Under the pieces are notes generated by a model, which saw only the letters and a list, made by a program, of their open reading frames with translations, ran no database searches and was not told the origin of the DNA. The position numbers were made by a program, and so were the translations under genes. This document shows positions 53,190 through 61,981 of a DNA stretch of 64,000 nucleotides, in pieces. The stretch is from Aquirufa rosea (lineage in GTDB: Bacteria > Bacteroidota > Bacteroidia > Cytophagales > Spirosomataceae). The stretch is from positions 1-64,000 of the forward strand of contig NZ_SDHY01000008.1 of NCBI RefSeq assembly GCF_004118285.1, in the 5' to 3' direction. How positions within the stretch are numbered: position 1 is the stretch's first letter; each line of letters begins with the position of its first letter.

Positions 53190-54393
53190 ATTTTACCTGC
53201 TACTTCTAAGTTTTCTTTCACTTTCATTCCTCAGCGTAGGACAATGGTGGAAGAAAACCGAAGAGGCAGAAAAAGAGCGTTCCAAAGGAATGCTTTTACT
53301 TACATCCGAAGTGCAGATTGAAGCGACTAATGCCATCAATCAAATGTACAACTTCCAATTCCCAGAAGCTGAAAGGGAATTCAACTACCTTAAAGTTAAA
53401 CATCCAGACCATCCACTTCCCGACTTCCTGTTGGGACTCGTGCAATGGTGGAAAATCGTTCCAAATACACAAAATGAGGTGTATGACGAGCGATTGATTG
53501 AATACATGGATCGCAGTATATCCAAAGCTGAGAAAATTTGGGATGATACCGAAAATCCCGAGGCGGCCTTTTTTATGGCTGCCGCCTATGGTTTTAAAGG
53601 TAGATTACATGCTGAAAGAAAACATTGGGCCAGAGCCACACTTGCCGCCAAAAGTGCATTAAAATACCTAGAATATTCACGCGAATTCGCAGATTTTAGC
53701 CCCGAATTAATGTTTGGCGATGGCCTATACAATTACTACTACCACTTCATCAAACAAAATTTCAAATTACTAAGACCCGTTTTATGGTTGTTCCCGAAGG
53801 CCAACAAGCAACAAGGCATTGAACAATTAGAAAAAGTAAGCTATCAAGCATTTTATACCCGTACAGAAGCCCGTTATTTTCTACTGCAAATTTATGCCAT
53901 GGAAAACATGACGGAAAAAAGCTATGAATTAGCCAAATACACACATCAAAATTTTCCGGAAAATCCATTTTTTGAGCGATATCATGCAAGGGCTGCCTTC
54001 ATGCTTGGCAAACTGGATGAGGCCATGCAAATCTCCAAAAGCATTTTAGACAAAATCGACAAGCATCAAGTGGGCTATGAAGGCGTATCTGGTCGATATG
54101 CCAGTTATATTTTAGGATACTATCAATTATACATCTTTAGAAATCCTGCTGAGGCTAAAATCTATTTCAAAAAATGCATGGATTTCTCTGTTCAGACAGG
54201 ATCATTAGAATCAGGATATTATTGGGCATCTGTGCTAGGTTTAGCACGGATTTCCTTCCAAGAAGGAGATTATGATGCAGCAGTTGACCACTGCAAAGAG
54301 GTCATGGATAAGGCAGATAAAAAAACCAGCCAATATACGGAGGCTAAAAAACTGCTTTCAGAGGCCAAAAAGGCAAGAAGAAAGAAGAAATAA
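53161..54393 (+). CDS. Exported tetratricopeptide repeat protein
   Basis: A 410-residue protein with a signal peptide (about residues 1-28, ending LSVGQWW) and helical repeats through its length, for example AEREFNYLKVKHPDHPLPDF, EKSYELAKYTHQNFPENPFF and GDYDAAVDHCKEVMDKA. It ends in a basic tail KKARRKKK. The start lies inside the rng gene, so it is translated from the same message. TPR proteins of this kind serve as periplasmic scaffolds; I do not recognise a named one. Confidence 0.75.
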   Translation: MEMRSRYRLRFYLLLLSFLSLSFLSVGQWWKKTEEAEKERSKGMLLLTSEVQIEATNAINQMYNFQFPEAEREFNYLKVKHPDHPLPDFLLGLVQWWKIVPNTQNEVYDERLIEYMDRSISKAEKIWDDTENPEAAFFMAAAYGFKGRLHAERKHWARATLAAKSALKYLEYSREFADFSPELMFGDGLYNYYYHFIKQNFKLLRPVLWLFPKANKQQGIEQLEKVSYQAFYTRTEARYFLLQIYAMENMTEKSYELAKYTHQNFPENPFFERYHARAAFMLGKLDEAMQISKSILDKIDKHQVGYEGVSGRYASYILGYYQLYIFRNPAEAKIYFKKCMDFSVQTGSLESGYYWASVLGLARISFQEGDYDAAVDHCKEVMDKADKKTSQYTEAKKLLSEAKKARRKKK

Positions 54394-54397
54394 AGAA

Positions 54398-54415
54398 TTT
54401 AATAATTCCTTAATA
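54398..54415 (+). promoter_or_regulatory. TTAA direct repeat, 11-bp period, before the phosphate transporter
   Basis: TTTAATA at 54398-54404 is followed, after ATTC, by CTTAATA at 54409-54415: two seven-base boxes at an 11-base step with six of seven bases identical. A third, poorer box (CGTATAT) falls in register at 54420. This is the 7+4 layout of PhoB-family sites and stands just upstream of the -33 element of the phosphate transporter gene. Only two good boxes, so chance cannot be excluded. Confidence 0.4.
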
Positions 54416-54425
54416 TTCACGTATA

Positions 54426-54455
54426 TTGCATGACCTAATTTTGCGAGCATATTTG
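54426..54455 (+). promoter_or_regulatory. Promoter candidates of the PiT gene
   Basis: TTG at 54426-54428 with CATATTTG at 54448-54455 has the ideal 19-base spacer and one mismatch in the -7 part. A second, overlapping exact -7 element, TAATTTTG at 54436-54443, has only a TTC at -33. Either would start transcription 20-35 bases before the ATG. Confidence 0.45.
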
Positions 54456-54481
54456 CACCAATATTCTAAAAATTATATCGT

Positions 54482-55939
54482 ATGTTTGGGTTAGATCCTA
54501 CCTTATTTTTCCTGCTGTTTTTCTGCCTTTTCGCAGCTTGTGCGTTTGAGTTCGTCAATGGATTTCACGACACTGCCAATGCCGTAGCAACAGTTATCTA
54601 TACCCATTCATTAAAACCAACTCAAGCTGTAGTTTGGTCTGGCTTCATGAATTTCGTGGGCCTATTAACAGGTGGAGTAGGGGTCACCATGAGTATCATC
54701 GGACTATTACCCACCGAACTGCTCATCGATACCAATGTGTATCATTCCATGGCCATGGCGCTTTCTTTACTCTTCTCTGCAATTTTATGGAACTTAGGTA
54801 CTTGGTATTTTGGAATTCCCGCCTCTAGCTCACATACCTTGATTGGATCTATCATTGGTATTGGTGTAGGACACGCCATATTACCCGAAAATCAAACCGG
54901 CGTGAATGCAGTCAATTGGGACAAAGCTTCGGAAATTGGTCAAGCTCTTTTATTATCTCCTCTATTTGGTTTTGCATTAGCTATCGTATTGATGTACATC
55001 TTAAAAAAGACTATCAAAAATAAAGATATTTTTAAAGAACCTAAGAAAAACTCTCCTCCACCACTTTGGATTAGAGCAATCCTTATCACTACTTGTACAT
55101 TAGTTTCCTTCTTCCACGGAAGAAATGACGGACAAAAAGGTATTGGTTTGGTTATGGTAATCCTAATTGCTTTTTTGCCTGGTTATTTTGCCATCAATTC
55201 TACCTTAGACCTTCACCGCCTACAAAAAGATTTAAATCAAGTAGAAATCATTACCGCCAAAATTGACACAAGTTCCTTATCTGTCAAAGAACAAGAAAGC
55301 TACAGCACTGTCATAAAGTCTTCCAAAGCATTGCACGAACTACTTTTAACAAAAAACATCCAAACCAGTAATCTAACGACAAAACAAAAGTTCGAAATCA
55401 GAAAGGCTGCCTTAAATATCAATAAGCACGCTAAAAAATTGTTAGAAAGTGAATCGGTAGCCTTATCGGAAGCCGACAAAAAAACATTTAAAAAAGCTAC
55501 AGCTGGAGATAAAGCTCCATTTTTCGCCTTGGGTGCCACTTCAGGTACAGGTATTGCCGCAGTCACTGACTTTGCTCCCAATTGGGTGATGTGGATGGTT
55601 GCCTTATCCCTAGGATTAGGGACTATGGTTGGATGGAAGCGTATCGTTGTAACCATTGGTGAAAAGATTGGCAAACATCATTTAACCTATGCACAAGGAG
55701 CTTCTGCCGAACTTATTGCCTCATTAACCATTGGCTTAGCCACTGCCTATAAATGGCCTGTAAGTACAACCCATGTACTTAGCTCAGGAATTGCTGGTAC
55801 CATGGTTGCCTCTAAAGGAATCAAGAACTTACAAGGGGGAACGGTCAAAAATATCGTCATGGCTTGGGTACTTACCCTACCTGTGACCATCGTACTCGCA
55901 GCTGGCTTATTCGTATTTTTCCGTTGGATTACGGGATAA
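54482..55939 (+). CDS. pit: Inorganic phosphate transporter, PiT family
   Basis: A 485-residue inner-membrane phosphate carrier. The duplicated PiT signature is present: GFHDTANAVATVIYTHSLKP near residue 27 and FFHGRNDGQKGIGLVM in the middle, plus SELIASLTIGLATAYKWPVSTTHVLSSG near the C-terminus. A soluble insert of about 120 residues (about 240-350, rich in Lys and Ser) separates two membrane halves, as in other Bacteroidota members. The transporter probably moves metal-phosphate by proton or sodium symport. An 11-base TTAA repeat upstream hints at phosphate control. A strong terminator follows. Confidence 0.93.
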   Translation: MFGLDPTLFFLLFFCLFAACAFEFVNGFHDTANAVATVIYTHSLKPTQAVVWSGFMNFVGLLTGGVGVTMSIIGLLPTELLIDTNVYHSMAMALSLLFSAILWNLGTWYFGIPASSSHTLIGSIIGIGVGHAILPENQTGVNAVNWDKASEIGQALLLSPLFGFALAIVLMYILKKTIKNKDIFKEPKKNSPPPLWIRAILITTCTLVSFFHGRNDGQKGIGLVMVILIAFLPGYFAINSTLDLHRLQKDLNQVEIITAKIDTSSLSVKEQESYSTVIKSSKALHELLLTKNIQTSNLTTKQKFEIRKAALNINKHAKKLLESESVALSEADKKTFKKATAGDKAPFFALGATSGTGIAAVTDFAPNWVMWMVALSLGLGTMVGWKRIVVTIGEKIGKHHLTYAQGASAELIASLTIGLATAYKWPVSTTHVLSSGIAGTMVASKGIKNLQGGTVKNIVMAWVLTLPVTIVLAAGLFVFFRWITG

Positions 55940-55954
55940 AGGTATTAATTTTGA

Positions 55955-55979
55955 GGGAAGCCGATGGCTTCCCTTTTTT
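55955..55979 (+). terminator. Terminator of the phosphate transporter gene
   Basis: GGGAAGCC (55955-55962) pairs perfectly with GGCTTCCC (55966-55973) around loop GAT and is followed by six T. Confidence 0.9.
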
Positions 55980-55994
55980 ATACCAATATAATCC

Positions 55995-56822
55995 ATGAAA
56001 TATTTACGTCTACTGGCTCTACCAGTAGTATTTTTGTGTTGTCTAGAAATCCTTGCTCAATCCCCTCGGCAATATTACCACATCGCAAATGGATGGACCG
56101 ATCTCAATATTTCTGGAAAAATTGCGGGAAAGTTTAGTTGGCAATTGGAAAACCAACATCGTAGACAAGATCAGCAAGGAGATTATAATCCCGCTACCAC
56201 GACCGGCAATCCTTACCATAATCTAAATCAACATATATTTAGGCCGTACATCCATTATCAAATGAGCCCCTTGGTTCGTTTTTCACTGATGCCATTGGGA
56301 TGGATAGGAACTAATCGATTTGTCAACGGGGAAGTGGCCGCCTTCTTTCCTGAATTAAGGGTTTCTCCTCAAGTCATTTTGAGCCAACAACTGAACCGCC
56401 TACGGATAGATCATCGATTGCGCTATGAATTTCGTTGGTTAGGGGCAAACGAACCAATAGACAGTAAAAGCTTCCTCTATGGAGGTGATTTCTCTAATAG
56501 CTTATTTAAAAAAAGATTCCGCTATCAAATCAAAGGAAGCATGCCTTTGGGTAAAGAAAAGATGGAAGACAAAACCTGGTATTTACAGGCATACAATGAA
56601 CTGATGATCAATATGGGCGAGAACGTCCCCAACTTGAATATTTTCGATCAAAACCGTGTCTTGATTGGTTTAGGTTACCGAATCAACCAACATCTGACCG
56701 TGGAAATGGGCTATATGCAACAAAGCGTATTCCGCTTTAACAACGTCGCTAAAAATAATGTCGAATTAAATAATATACTTCAAGTAAATCTGGCTATATC
56801 CAATATAGAAACATTCTTTTAA
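55995..56822 (+). CDS. DUF2490 outer-membrane protein
   Basis: A 275-residue protein with a signal peptide (residues 1-21, ending EILAQS) and an all-beta mature part with alternating polar and aromatic residues, as in small outer-membrane barrels. The conserved start of DUF2490, WTDLNISGKIAGKFSWQLEN, is near residue 35, and repeats such as RLRIDHRLRYEFRW follow. The last residue is Phe, a common barrel signature. The function of the family is unknown. The terminator of the preceding phosphate transporter gene and a short gap set it apart as its own unit. Confidence 0.8.
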   Translation: MKYLRLLALPVVFLCCLEILAQSPRQYYHIANGWTDLNISGKIAGKFSWQLENQHRRQDQQGDYNPATTTGNPYHNLNQHIFRPYIHYQMSPLVRFSLMPLGWIGTNRFVNGEVAAFFPELRVSPQVILSQQLNRLRIDHRLRYEFRWLGANEPIDSKSFLYGGDFSNSLFKKRFRYQIKGSMPLGKEKMEDKTWYLQAYNELMINMGENVPNLNIFDQNRVLIGLGYRINQHLTVEMGYMQQSVFRFNNVAKNNVELNNILQVNLAISNIETFF

Positions 56823-56836
56823 AGAAGGCATTTGCC

Positions 56837-56844
56837 TATCTTTG
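56837..56844 (+). promoter_or_regulatory. -7 element that fixes the rsmG start
   Basis: TATCTTTG at 56837-56844 is an exact -7 element. Transcription from it would begin near 56851, downstream of the longer possible reading from 56832 and eight bases before ATG 56859. This favours the shorter protein. Confidence 0.5.
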
Positions 56845-56858
56845 TATTTGAAAAAGAA

Positions 56859-57485
56859 ATGAAAGCCCAGATTATTCAACATTACTTTCCTGAAATAAGC
56901 TCTAAACAATTAGAGCAGTTTGAAAAGCTCTATCCTTTGTATCAAGAATGGAATGAGAAAATCAATGTGATATCTAGAAAGGACATTGACAACTTAATGT
57001 TGCATCATGTTCTTCACTCACTGGGCATTGCAAAAATTATCAACTTTAGACCAGGTACAGAAATCCTAGATGTTGGCACAGGAGGTGGCTTCCCGGGTAT
57101 TCCTTTGGCTATTTTGTTTCCTCAATGTTCCTTTACCTTGGTAGATAGTATAGGTAAAAAAATTAAGGTAGTAGAAGGGATCGCTTCTGCCCTAGGCCTA
57201 GAAAATGTCACCGCCCTGCATAGCCGTGCTGAGGATCTGGACCAAGACTTTGAATTTGTGGTAAGCAGGGCCGTTACCCGATTGAGCCCCTTTTATTATT
57301 GGGTAAAAAATAAAATTAGCCCCAACCACTTTCACACACAAAGAAATGGAATTCTTTACTTAAAAGGGGGCGATTTACAGGATGAATTAGCCGAATTTGG
57401 TAAAAAGCACAAAATTTTTGAGCTAGGTGAAATTTTTCATGAAGAATTTTTTGAAACGAAAAAAGTAGTTTACGTACCGATGTAA
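56859..57485 (+). CDS. rsmG: 16S rRNA (guanine-527 N7)-methyltransferase
   Basis: A 208-residue methyltransferase that puts N7-methyl on G527 of 16S rRNA with SAM. The motif I glycine loop EILDVGTGGGFPGIPLAILF, the following acidic strand FTLVDSIGKKIKV, and the FVVSRAVTRLS segment are typical of RsmG (GidB). I take ATG 56859 (MKAQIIQHYF) rather than the upstream 56832 reading, since the promoter element lies between them. Loss of this enzyme in other bacteria gives mild streptomycin resistance; here it appears intact. Confidence 0.92.
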   Translation: MKAQIIQHYFPEISSKQLEQFEKLYPLYQEWNEKINVISRKDIDNLMLHHVLHSLGIAKIINFRPGTEILDVGTGGGFPGIPLAILFPQCSFTLVDSIGKKIKVVEGIASALGLENVTALHSRAEDLDQDFEFVVSRAVTRLSPFYYWVKNKISPNHFHTQRNGILYLKGGDLQDELAEFGKKHKIFELGEIFHEEFFETKKVVYVPM

Positions 57486-57519
57486 ACGTATATTACCTAA
57501 ATTATATTTTTATTTTTGA

Positions 57520-58506
57520 ATGCCCCAGATTTCAGTTGCACTTTGTACATATAACGGTGAAAAATACCTTCCCCTTCAACTGGAAAGTATTGCTTCTCAA
57601 ACTCAAGCCATTCATGAACTTGTAGTTTTTGATGATGGATCTGGAGACAAAAGTCTAGCTATTTTAGAAGAATTCAAGGGAAAAGTGCCGTTCAGCGTTC
57701 GTATTCATCAAAATGAAAAGAATGTTGGTAGTAGCAAAAACTTTGAAATGTGTGTTCAAGTCTGTCAAGGTGATATTATCTTCTTTTGTGACCAAGATGA
57801 TCTTTGGATGCCTCACAAAGTGGAAACGCTGGTTCGATACTTTGAGCAGTACCCAGACATTGATGCGGTTTTTTCCAATGCCATCATGATTGACCAATCA
57901 GGTAAGCCCACTGGAAAAACTAGTTTTGAACAAATTGAATTTATTGAGCCCTTGCAAGACTTTTGGAAGGCAGGACATTCCTTCGACATTTTGTTAAAAG
58001 GCTATGTGGTAACAGGGGCAACTTTAGCCATTCGTTCGAGAATTAAGCACGAAGTATTCCCCACGCCACATATTATTCCTGAATTAATTCATGATGGATG
58101 GATTGCCTTGTATTTATCTATGACTAATCGGATTGCATTTGTTAAGGAAGCGCTAATTCAATATAGAGAACATGCTAGCCAACAGGTTGGCCTTAAAAGC
58201 GAGAAAAAAGCTGTGTCTCTTTTGGACCGCATTAAACGTCCTCGAAATGCTAAATTAATTCAAATAGAGAAAAAAGCATCTGACGCCACAGCCCTATTTC
58301 ATTACTTAAAAAGTCAGAACAATACCCCAGAAGAGGCGCTGAACAAAGTGGCTCACCGAGCCGCCCATTATCAAATGCGTGCAGGGCTAGCTAATAACCG
58401 TTTGTTAAGAATTTGGCCTGTTTTGAAAGGAGTTTTGACTGGAGGTTATAAATTACATGATGGAGGCAAATGGTGGCATCCCGTTATAGGCGATATCCTT
58501 GAATAA
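57520..58506 (+). CDS. Glycosyltransferase family 2 protein
   Basis: A 328-residue GT-A enzyme. It starts QISVALCTYNGEKYLPLQLE, with the nucleotide-binding VVFDDGSGDKSL and the metal-binding DQDD (IIFFCDQDDLWMPHK) of family 2. The acceptor region near residue 185 (ELIHDGWIALYLSM) matches rhamnosyl- or galactosyltransferases of polysaccharide clusters. There is no membrane segment, so it works on the cytoplasmic face. The downstream DUF5672 gene overlaps by eight bases, which suggests both modify the same polysaccharide. The sugar is unknown. Confidence 0.85.
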   Translation: MPQISVALCTYNGEKYLPLQLESIASQTQAIHELVVFDDGSGDKSLAILEEFKGKVPFSVRIHQNEKNVGSSKNFEMCVQVCQGDIIFFCDQDDLWMPHKVETLVRYFEQYPDIDAVFSNAIMIDQSGKPTGKTSFEQIEFIEPLQDFWKAGHSFDILLKGYVVTGATLAIRSRIKHEVFPTPHIIPELIHDGWIALYLSMTNRIAFVKEALIQYREHASQQVGLKSEKKAVSLLDRIKRPRNAKLIQIEKKASDATALFHYLKSQNNTPEEALNKVAHRAAHYQMRAGLANNRLLRIWPVLKGVLTGGYKLHDGGKWWHPVIGDILE

Positions 58507-59236
58507 CATGCAAACATTAGTGGGAATTGTCATCCCAATTTACAAAGAAAGTCTTTCAGAACTGGAACAGAAATCCTTGCTCCAATGCAAAAAAGTGCTT
58601 GGGAACTATCCCATTCATTTTGTGCTTCCTGAAGGATTGAAGGCGACTTATATTGAAGAACACTTCCCAACTGCACAACGTAATTATTTTCCAGCCCAAT
58701 TTTTTACAAGCACACAGTCATACAATCACCTATTGATAGATCCAACATTCTATGAACAATTTACCTCCCATGAATTTATATTGATCTATCAATTAGACGC
58801 TTATGTTTTTAGGGATGAATTAAAAGAATGGTGCCAAAAAGGCTATGATTATATTGGTGCACCCAAATTAAAGAAGAAACATTGGGAAAATGAAAATACC
58901 ATCCAATGGCCTGTACTTGACCCTATTATGATGAATGGGGGTCTTTCCCTACGAAAAGTTGCCCCCATTATTAGATTTTTGAATTGGTACCATAGGCTAT
59001 TTGGCACTTGGCCAGCCAATGAAGATTCACTTTTTTCTGTCTACCATAAACGGGCCTTTCCACTGAGATTTTTACTCAAATTACCTAGCTGGAAAGAAGC
59101 GTTGGCCTTTGCATTTGAGCAAAACCCAAAAATCAGCCTCCAAATTAATGGGGGAAAATTACCTTTTGGTTGCCATGCCTGGGAAAGATACAACCCTAGT
59201 TTTTGGAAGCCTTATATGGATAACAAAGAAAACTAG
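58499..59236 (+). CDS. DUF5672 protein, putative glycosyltransferase
   Basis: A 245-residue protein of the DUF5672 family, recognised by VLDPIMMNGGLSLRKV near residue 140, PANEDSLFSVY, and the C-terminal PFGCHAWERYNPSFWKPY. The N-terminal half begins VGIVIPIYKE and has LIYQLDAYVF, where the Asp may coordinate a metal as in GT-A enzymes. Members often sit in polysaccharide loci and are believed to be sugar transferases, but I know of no proven activity. It overlaps the GT2 gene at its start and the convergent sugar-isomerase gene by four bases at its stop. Confidence 0.8.
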   Translation: MNNMQTLVGIVIPIYKESLSELEQKSLLQCKKVLGNYPIHFVLPEGLKATYIEEHFPTAQRNYFPAQFFTSTQSYNHLLIDPTFYEQFTSHEFILIYQLDAYVFRDELKEWCQKGYDYIGAPKLKKKHWENENTIQWPVLDPIMMNGGLSLRKVAPIIRFLNWYHRLFGTWPANEDSLFSVYHKRAFPLRFLLKLPSWKEALAFAFEQNPKISLQINGGKLPFGCHAWERYNPSFWKPYMDNKEN

Positions 59237-60093
59237 AAATTCTTTTTAGCCAAATAATCCCGACTGATCTTCAAGCTTTCAAAAGGATCACGTTTGCTGA
59301 CATCTTGCTCTACGAACCAGTATTTCAATCCTGCTGCTTTTCTGGCAGCAAAAATCCGATCAAAATCAATCGTTCCATTTCCTACCTCAGTAAAAACCTT
59401 AGTGCCAGCCTCCATGTCTTTTACATGCCATAATGGGAATCTACCTGGGTGTTTATCAAAATAGGCTACAGGATCTACCCCTGCACGACCAAACCAATAT
59501 AAATCTGCTTCCATTTTTACCAGGTCGACAGAAGTATTTTGTAAAATGAAATCATAGGGAATAAAATCTCCCGACTTAACAAATTCAAAATCATGGTTAT
59601 GATATGCAAATTGAATTCCTGCCTTTTTTGTGGTTTCACCAGAACTATTCAATAAACTAGGTAAAGCCTTATACTGCTCATTACTGCGCTCATTAGGGAA
59701 TAAAAAGGCGCAAACCATAAACTCAGCGCCTACATGGTGTAAATCTTCAACAGCCTTTTGCCATCCGTCAGCTAAAGTTCCTTTTGATTTGATAGCAATA
59801 CCAGAGGTGTGATGTGAACTAACCACTTTTAAACCAACTCGGTCTAAAATGCCTTTAAATTCATGAGCTGTTTTTCCAAAAAAAGTCCCATTATAACCAT
59901 ATATCTCTAGGTTTTTATATCCCAAAGTTACCAATTTCTCTAAGGAGCCTTCTAAGTCTTTAGAAACTGCATCACGAACTGTGTACAATTGAACACCCAA
60001 TGGTCCAATATATGGGTTGGATGCTAAGCTGGAGTGCGCATATAAACCTGAAACTCCTAAGGCGAGGCCTTTTAAAAATATTCTTCTTTCCAT
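59233..60093 (-). CDS. Secreted sugar phosphate isomerase/epimerase-like TIM-barrel protein
   Basis: A 286-residue protein with a twin-arginine-like N-terminus (MERRIFLKGLALGVSGLYA) and then an AP endonuclease 2/xylose isomerase-type TIM barrel. Metal-ligand regions include FAYHNHDFEF and VKMEADLYWF, then PLWHVKDME and YWFVEQDVS. Such exported members are common in Bacteroidota and may act as isomerases, epimerases or lyases on sugars. The Tat route would allow export of a folded metalloenzyme. It stands alone. Confidence 0.8.
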   Translation of the reverse strand: MERRIFLKGLALGVSGLYAHSSLASNPYIGPLGVQLYTVRDAVSKDLEGSLEKLVTLGYKNLEIYGYNGTFFGKTAHEFKGILDRVGLKVVSSHHTSGIAIKSKGTLADGWQKAVEDLHHVGAEFMVCAFLFPNERSNEQYKALPSLLNSSGETTKKAGIQFAYHNHDFEFVKSGDFIPYDFILQNTSVDLVKMEADLYWFGRAGVDPVAYFDKHPGRFPLWHVKDMEAGTKVFTEVGNGTIDFDRIFAARKAAGLKYWFVEQDVSKRDPFESLKISRDYLAKKNF

Positions 60094-60355
60094 TGTATTA
60101 TTTTGATAAAATAGATGATTGCGAATTTAACTATTCGCAGAAATAAATGAAATGAATTAAGGAATTAGTTTTAAATAAAGGAGCTATTTATAAAAATACC
60201 CAAGAAAATAATTGGTAATAACAAAAGCTAAGAAATTCAGGCTTAGTCTCCTTAACTGAAAAGGAAGAGAAATGCTAATAAAAACCAAACTGAAATGGCT
60301 AGTGAGAGAAATTCAACATCTTCCAATTAGACAACAACTCCAAAAAGTTTAAGCC

Positions 60356-60721
60356 TTAGGATAAACCTACTAGTTCCTGACTATTGAGAAACTCACGCAA
60401 TGGTCTTACCTGCCGACGAGATATAGAGATATTCACATCATTCGTCAACTTAATTACTTTATCATATTTCAAATCGACTGATGATATCCCATCTGGATTT
60501 ACCAATGCGGATTTGGAAGGCCGAATAAAGCCATAATCCTGCAATAAAATTTCAAAAAATTTCAAGGTGCGACAAGAAAGCACTTTGCGACCGTCCTTTA
60601 AAAAAATCTTGGAATAATTCCCTTCACCACGAATGAACAAGATACTAGCAGGACAGACTTTGAAGGTACCGAGATTGATTAATAGTTTTTCTTCAGAGGA
60701 AATAGGTTTCAAGTTTTTCAT
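60356..60721 (-). CDS. LytTR DNA-binding regulator without a receiver domain
   Basis: A 121-residue protein made almost entirely of a LytTR domain. Typical parts are ILFIRGEGNYSKIFLKDGRK, VLSCRTLKFFEILLQDYGFI and RPSKSALVNPDGI, with the basic strand ISISRRQVRPLREFL near the C-terminus. There is no receiver or membrane domain, so it is a stand-alone regulator, unlike AlgR-type response regulators. Its upstream region carries direct repeats with a 22-base step that look like its own binding site. It may control itself and the divergent aldo/keto reductase. Confidence 0.85.
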   Translation of the reverse strand: MKNLKPISSEEKLLINLGTFKVCPASILFIRGEGNYSKIFLKDGRKVLSCRTLKFFEILLQDYGFIRPSKSALVNPDGISSVDLKYDKVIKLTNDVNISISRRQVRPLREFLNSQELVGLS

Positions 60722-60842
60722 AAATCTAAAGTAGATTAGCTAACACAAGGAATACTTTGATGATGTAAAGCTAGAGAATGTTCTCAAAAAAAAAGCCCTA
60801 ATTCACGTTATTTGTGTTATTAACGCTTTTTTAGACCTTAAA

Positions 60843-60871
60843 TGGCGTTTTTATTCATAATTTTTGGCGTT
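60843..60871. promoter_or_regulatory. LytTR operator candidate: TGGCGTT direct repeat, 22-bp step
   Basis: TGGCGTT occurs at 60843-60849 and again at 60865-60871, exactly 22 bases apart, each followed by an AT tract. LytTR proteins bind two nine-base direct repeats separated by 12-13 bases, that is, a 21-22-base step. A related inverted unit (TTAACGC) lies at 60820-60826. The site is 122 bases upstream of the LytTR gene and 139 bases upstream of the aldo/keto reductase gene. The remainder of the 288-base gap shows no gene. Confidence 0.5.
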
Positions 60872-61009
60872 AAATTATTTATGTTACAACACAAATGTCA
60901 AGATTTATGCGCTAAAGCTTAAGTTATATGTATCAGTAAATAAGCCCAAATACCTATTTAAAGGTTAAAGTCCCAATGGAAATTTATTACCTTTAAGAAA
61001 AAATTTAAC

Positions 61010-61981
61010 ATGGAATACAGACGTTTTGGTAAAACTAATTGGCAAATAAGTGAAATAGGCTACGGAATGTGGGGCTTAGCTGGCTGGACTGGATCTGATG
61101 AGAATGAGGTTCAAAAAGCCCTAGATTTATCGGTAGAGTTAGGTTGCAATTTCTTTGATACAGCATGGGGATATGGAGAAGGCCTATCTGAACAAATCTT
61201 AGGGTCTCTATTAAAAAAGCATGCTGACAAGACTTTGTATGCTGCCACTAAAATTCCGCCGAAAAATTTTACTTGGCCTTCCAAATCTCACTTTGAATTA
61301 AAAGATTGCTTCCCTGCGGATCATATCATTGAATACACAGAAAAAAGCTTAAAAAACTTGGGAGTAGAACAAATTGACCTACAACAATTTCATGTGTGGG
61401 AAGATCATTGGGTTGAAAATGATGATTGGAAAGAGGCCGTACAGAAACTTACTCAAGCTGGCAAAGTAAAACATTGGGGGATTTCCGTTAACCGTTGGGA
61501 ACCCAATAATTGCCTCCGCTCCTTAGAAACAAACTTGTTTTCTTCCGTACAAGTGATTTATAATATTTTTGACCAGAATCCAGAAGACCAATTGTTCCCT
61601 CTTTGTGAAAAATTGGACATTGGAATCATTGCTCGTGTTCCCTTAGATGAAGGTAGCTTAACGGGACTATTAGACTACAATACCACCTTCCCTGCCAATG
61701 ATTGGCGCTCCACCTATTTTGTACCTGAAAATTTAATTTCAAGCGTTGATCATGCCAATGCCTTGAAACCATTGGTACCTGCTAATATGGATATGCCTGA
61801 AATGGCTTTACGTTTCATTTTATCAAATCCCAATGTAGGTACAATTATACCAGGTATGAGAAAAATTAAACATGTGAAAAGCAATATTGCTACCTCAGAC
61901 GGAAAAGGATTAGAGGAAAGCCTAGTAAATGAGCTTAAACAGCATCGATGGGAAAGACAACCTACCGAGTGGTCCCAATAG
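61010..61981 (+). CDS. Aldo/keto reductase
   Basis: A 323-residue NADPH-dependent reductase with the aldo/keto reductase barrel. The catalytic tetrad is visible: Asp50 and Tyr55 in FFDTAWGYGEG, Lys81 in AATKIPP, and His128 in LQQFHVWED. RFGKTNWQISEIGYGMWGLA is the family start, and PGMRKIKHVKSN near the end binds the cofactor phosphate. The physiological substrate is not visible. It is divergent from the LytTR gene across a shared operator region, and its stop overlaps the convergent rhodanese-thioredoxin gene by 20 bases. Confidence 0.85.
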   Translation: MEYRRFGKTNWQISEIGYGMWGLAGWTGSDENEVQKALDLSVELGCNFFDTAWGYGEGLSEQILGSLLKKHADKTLYAATKIPPKNFTWPSKSHFELKDCFPADHIIEYTEKSLKNLGVEQIDLQQFHVWEDHWVENDDWKEAVQKLTQAGKVKHWGISVNRWEPNNCLRSLETNLFSSVQVIYNIFDQNPEDQLFPLCEKLDIGIIARVPLDEGSLTGLLDYNTTFPANDWRSTYFVPENLISSVDHANALKPLVPANMDMPEMALRFILSNPNVGTIIPGMRKIKHVKSNIATSDGKGLEESLVNELKQHRWERQPTEWSQ

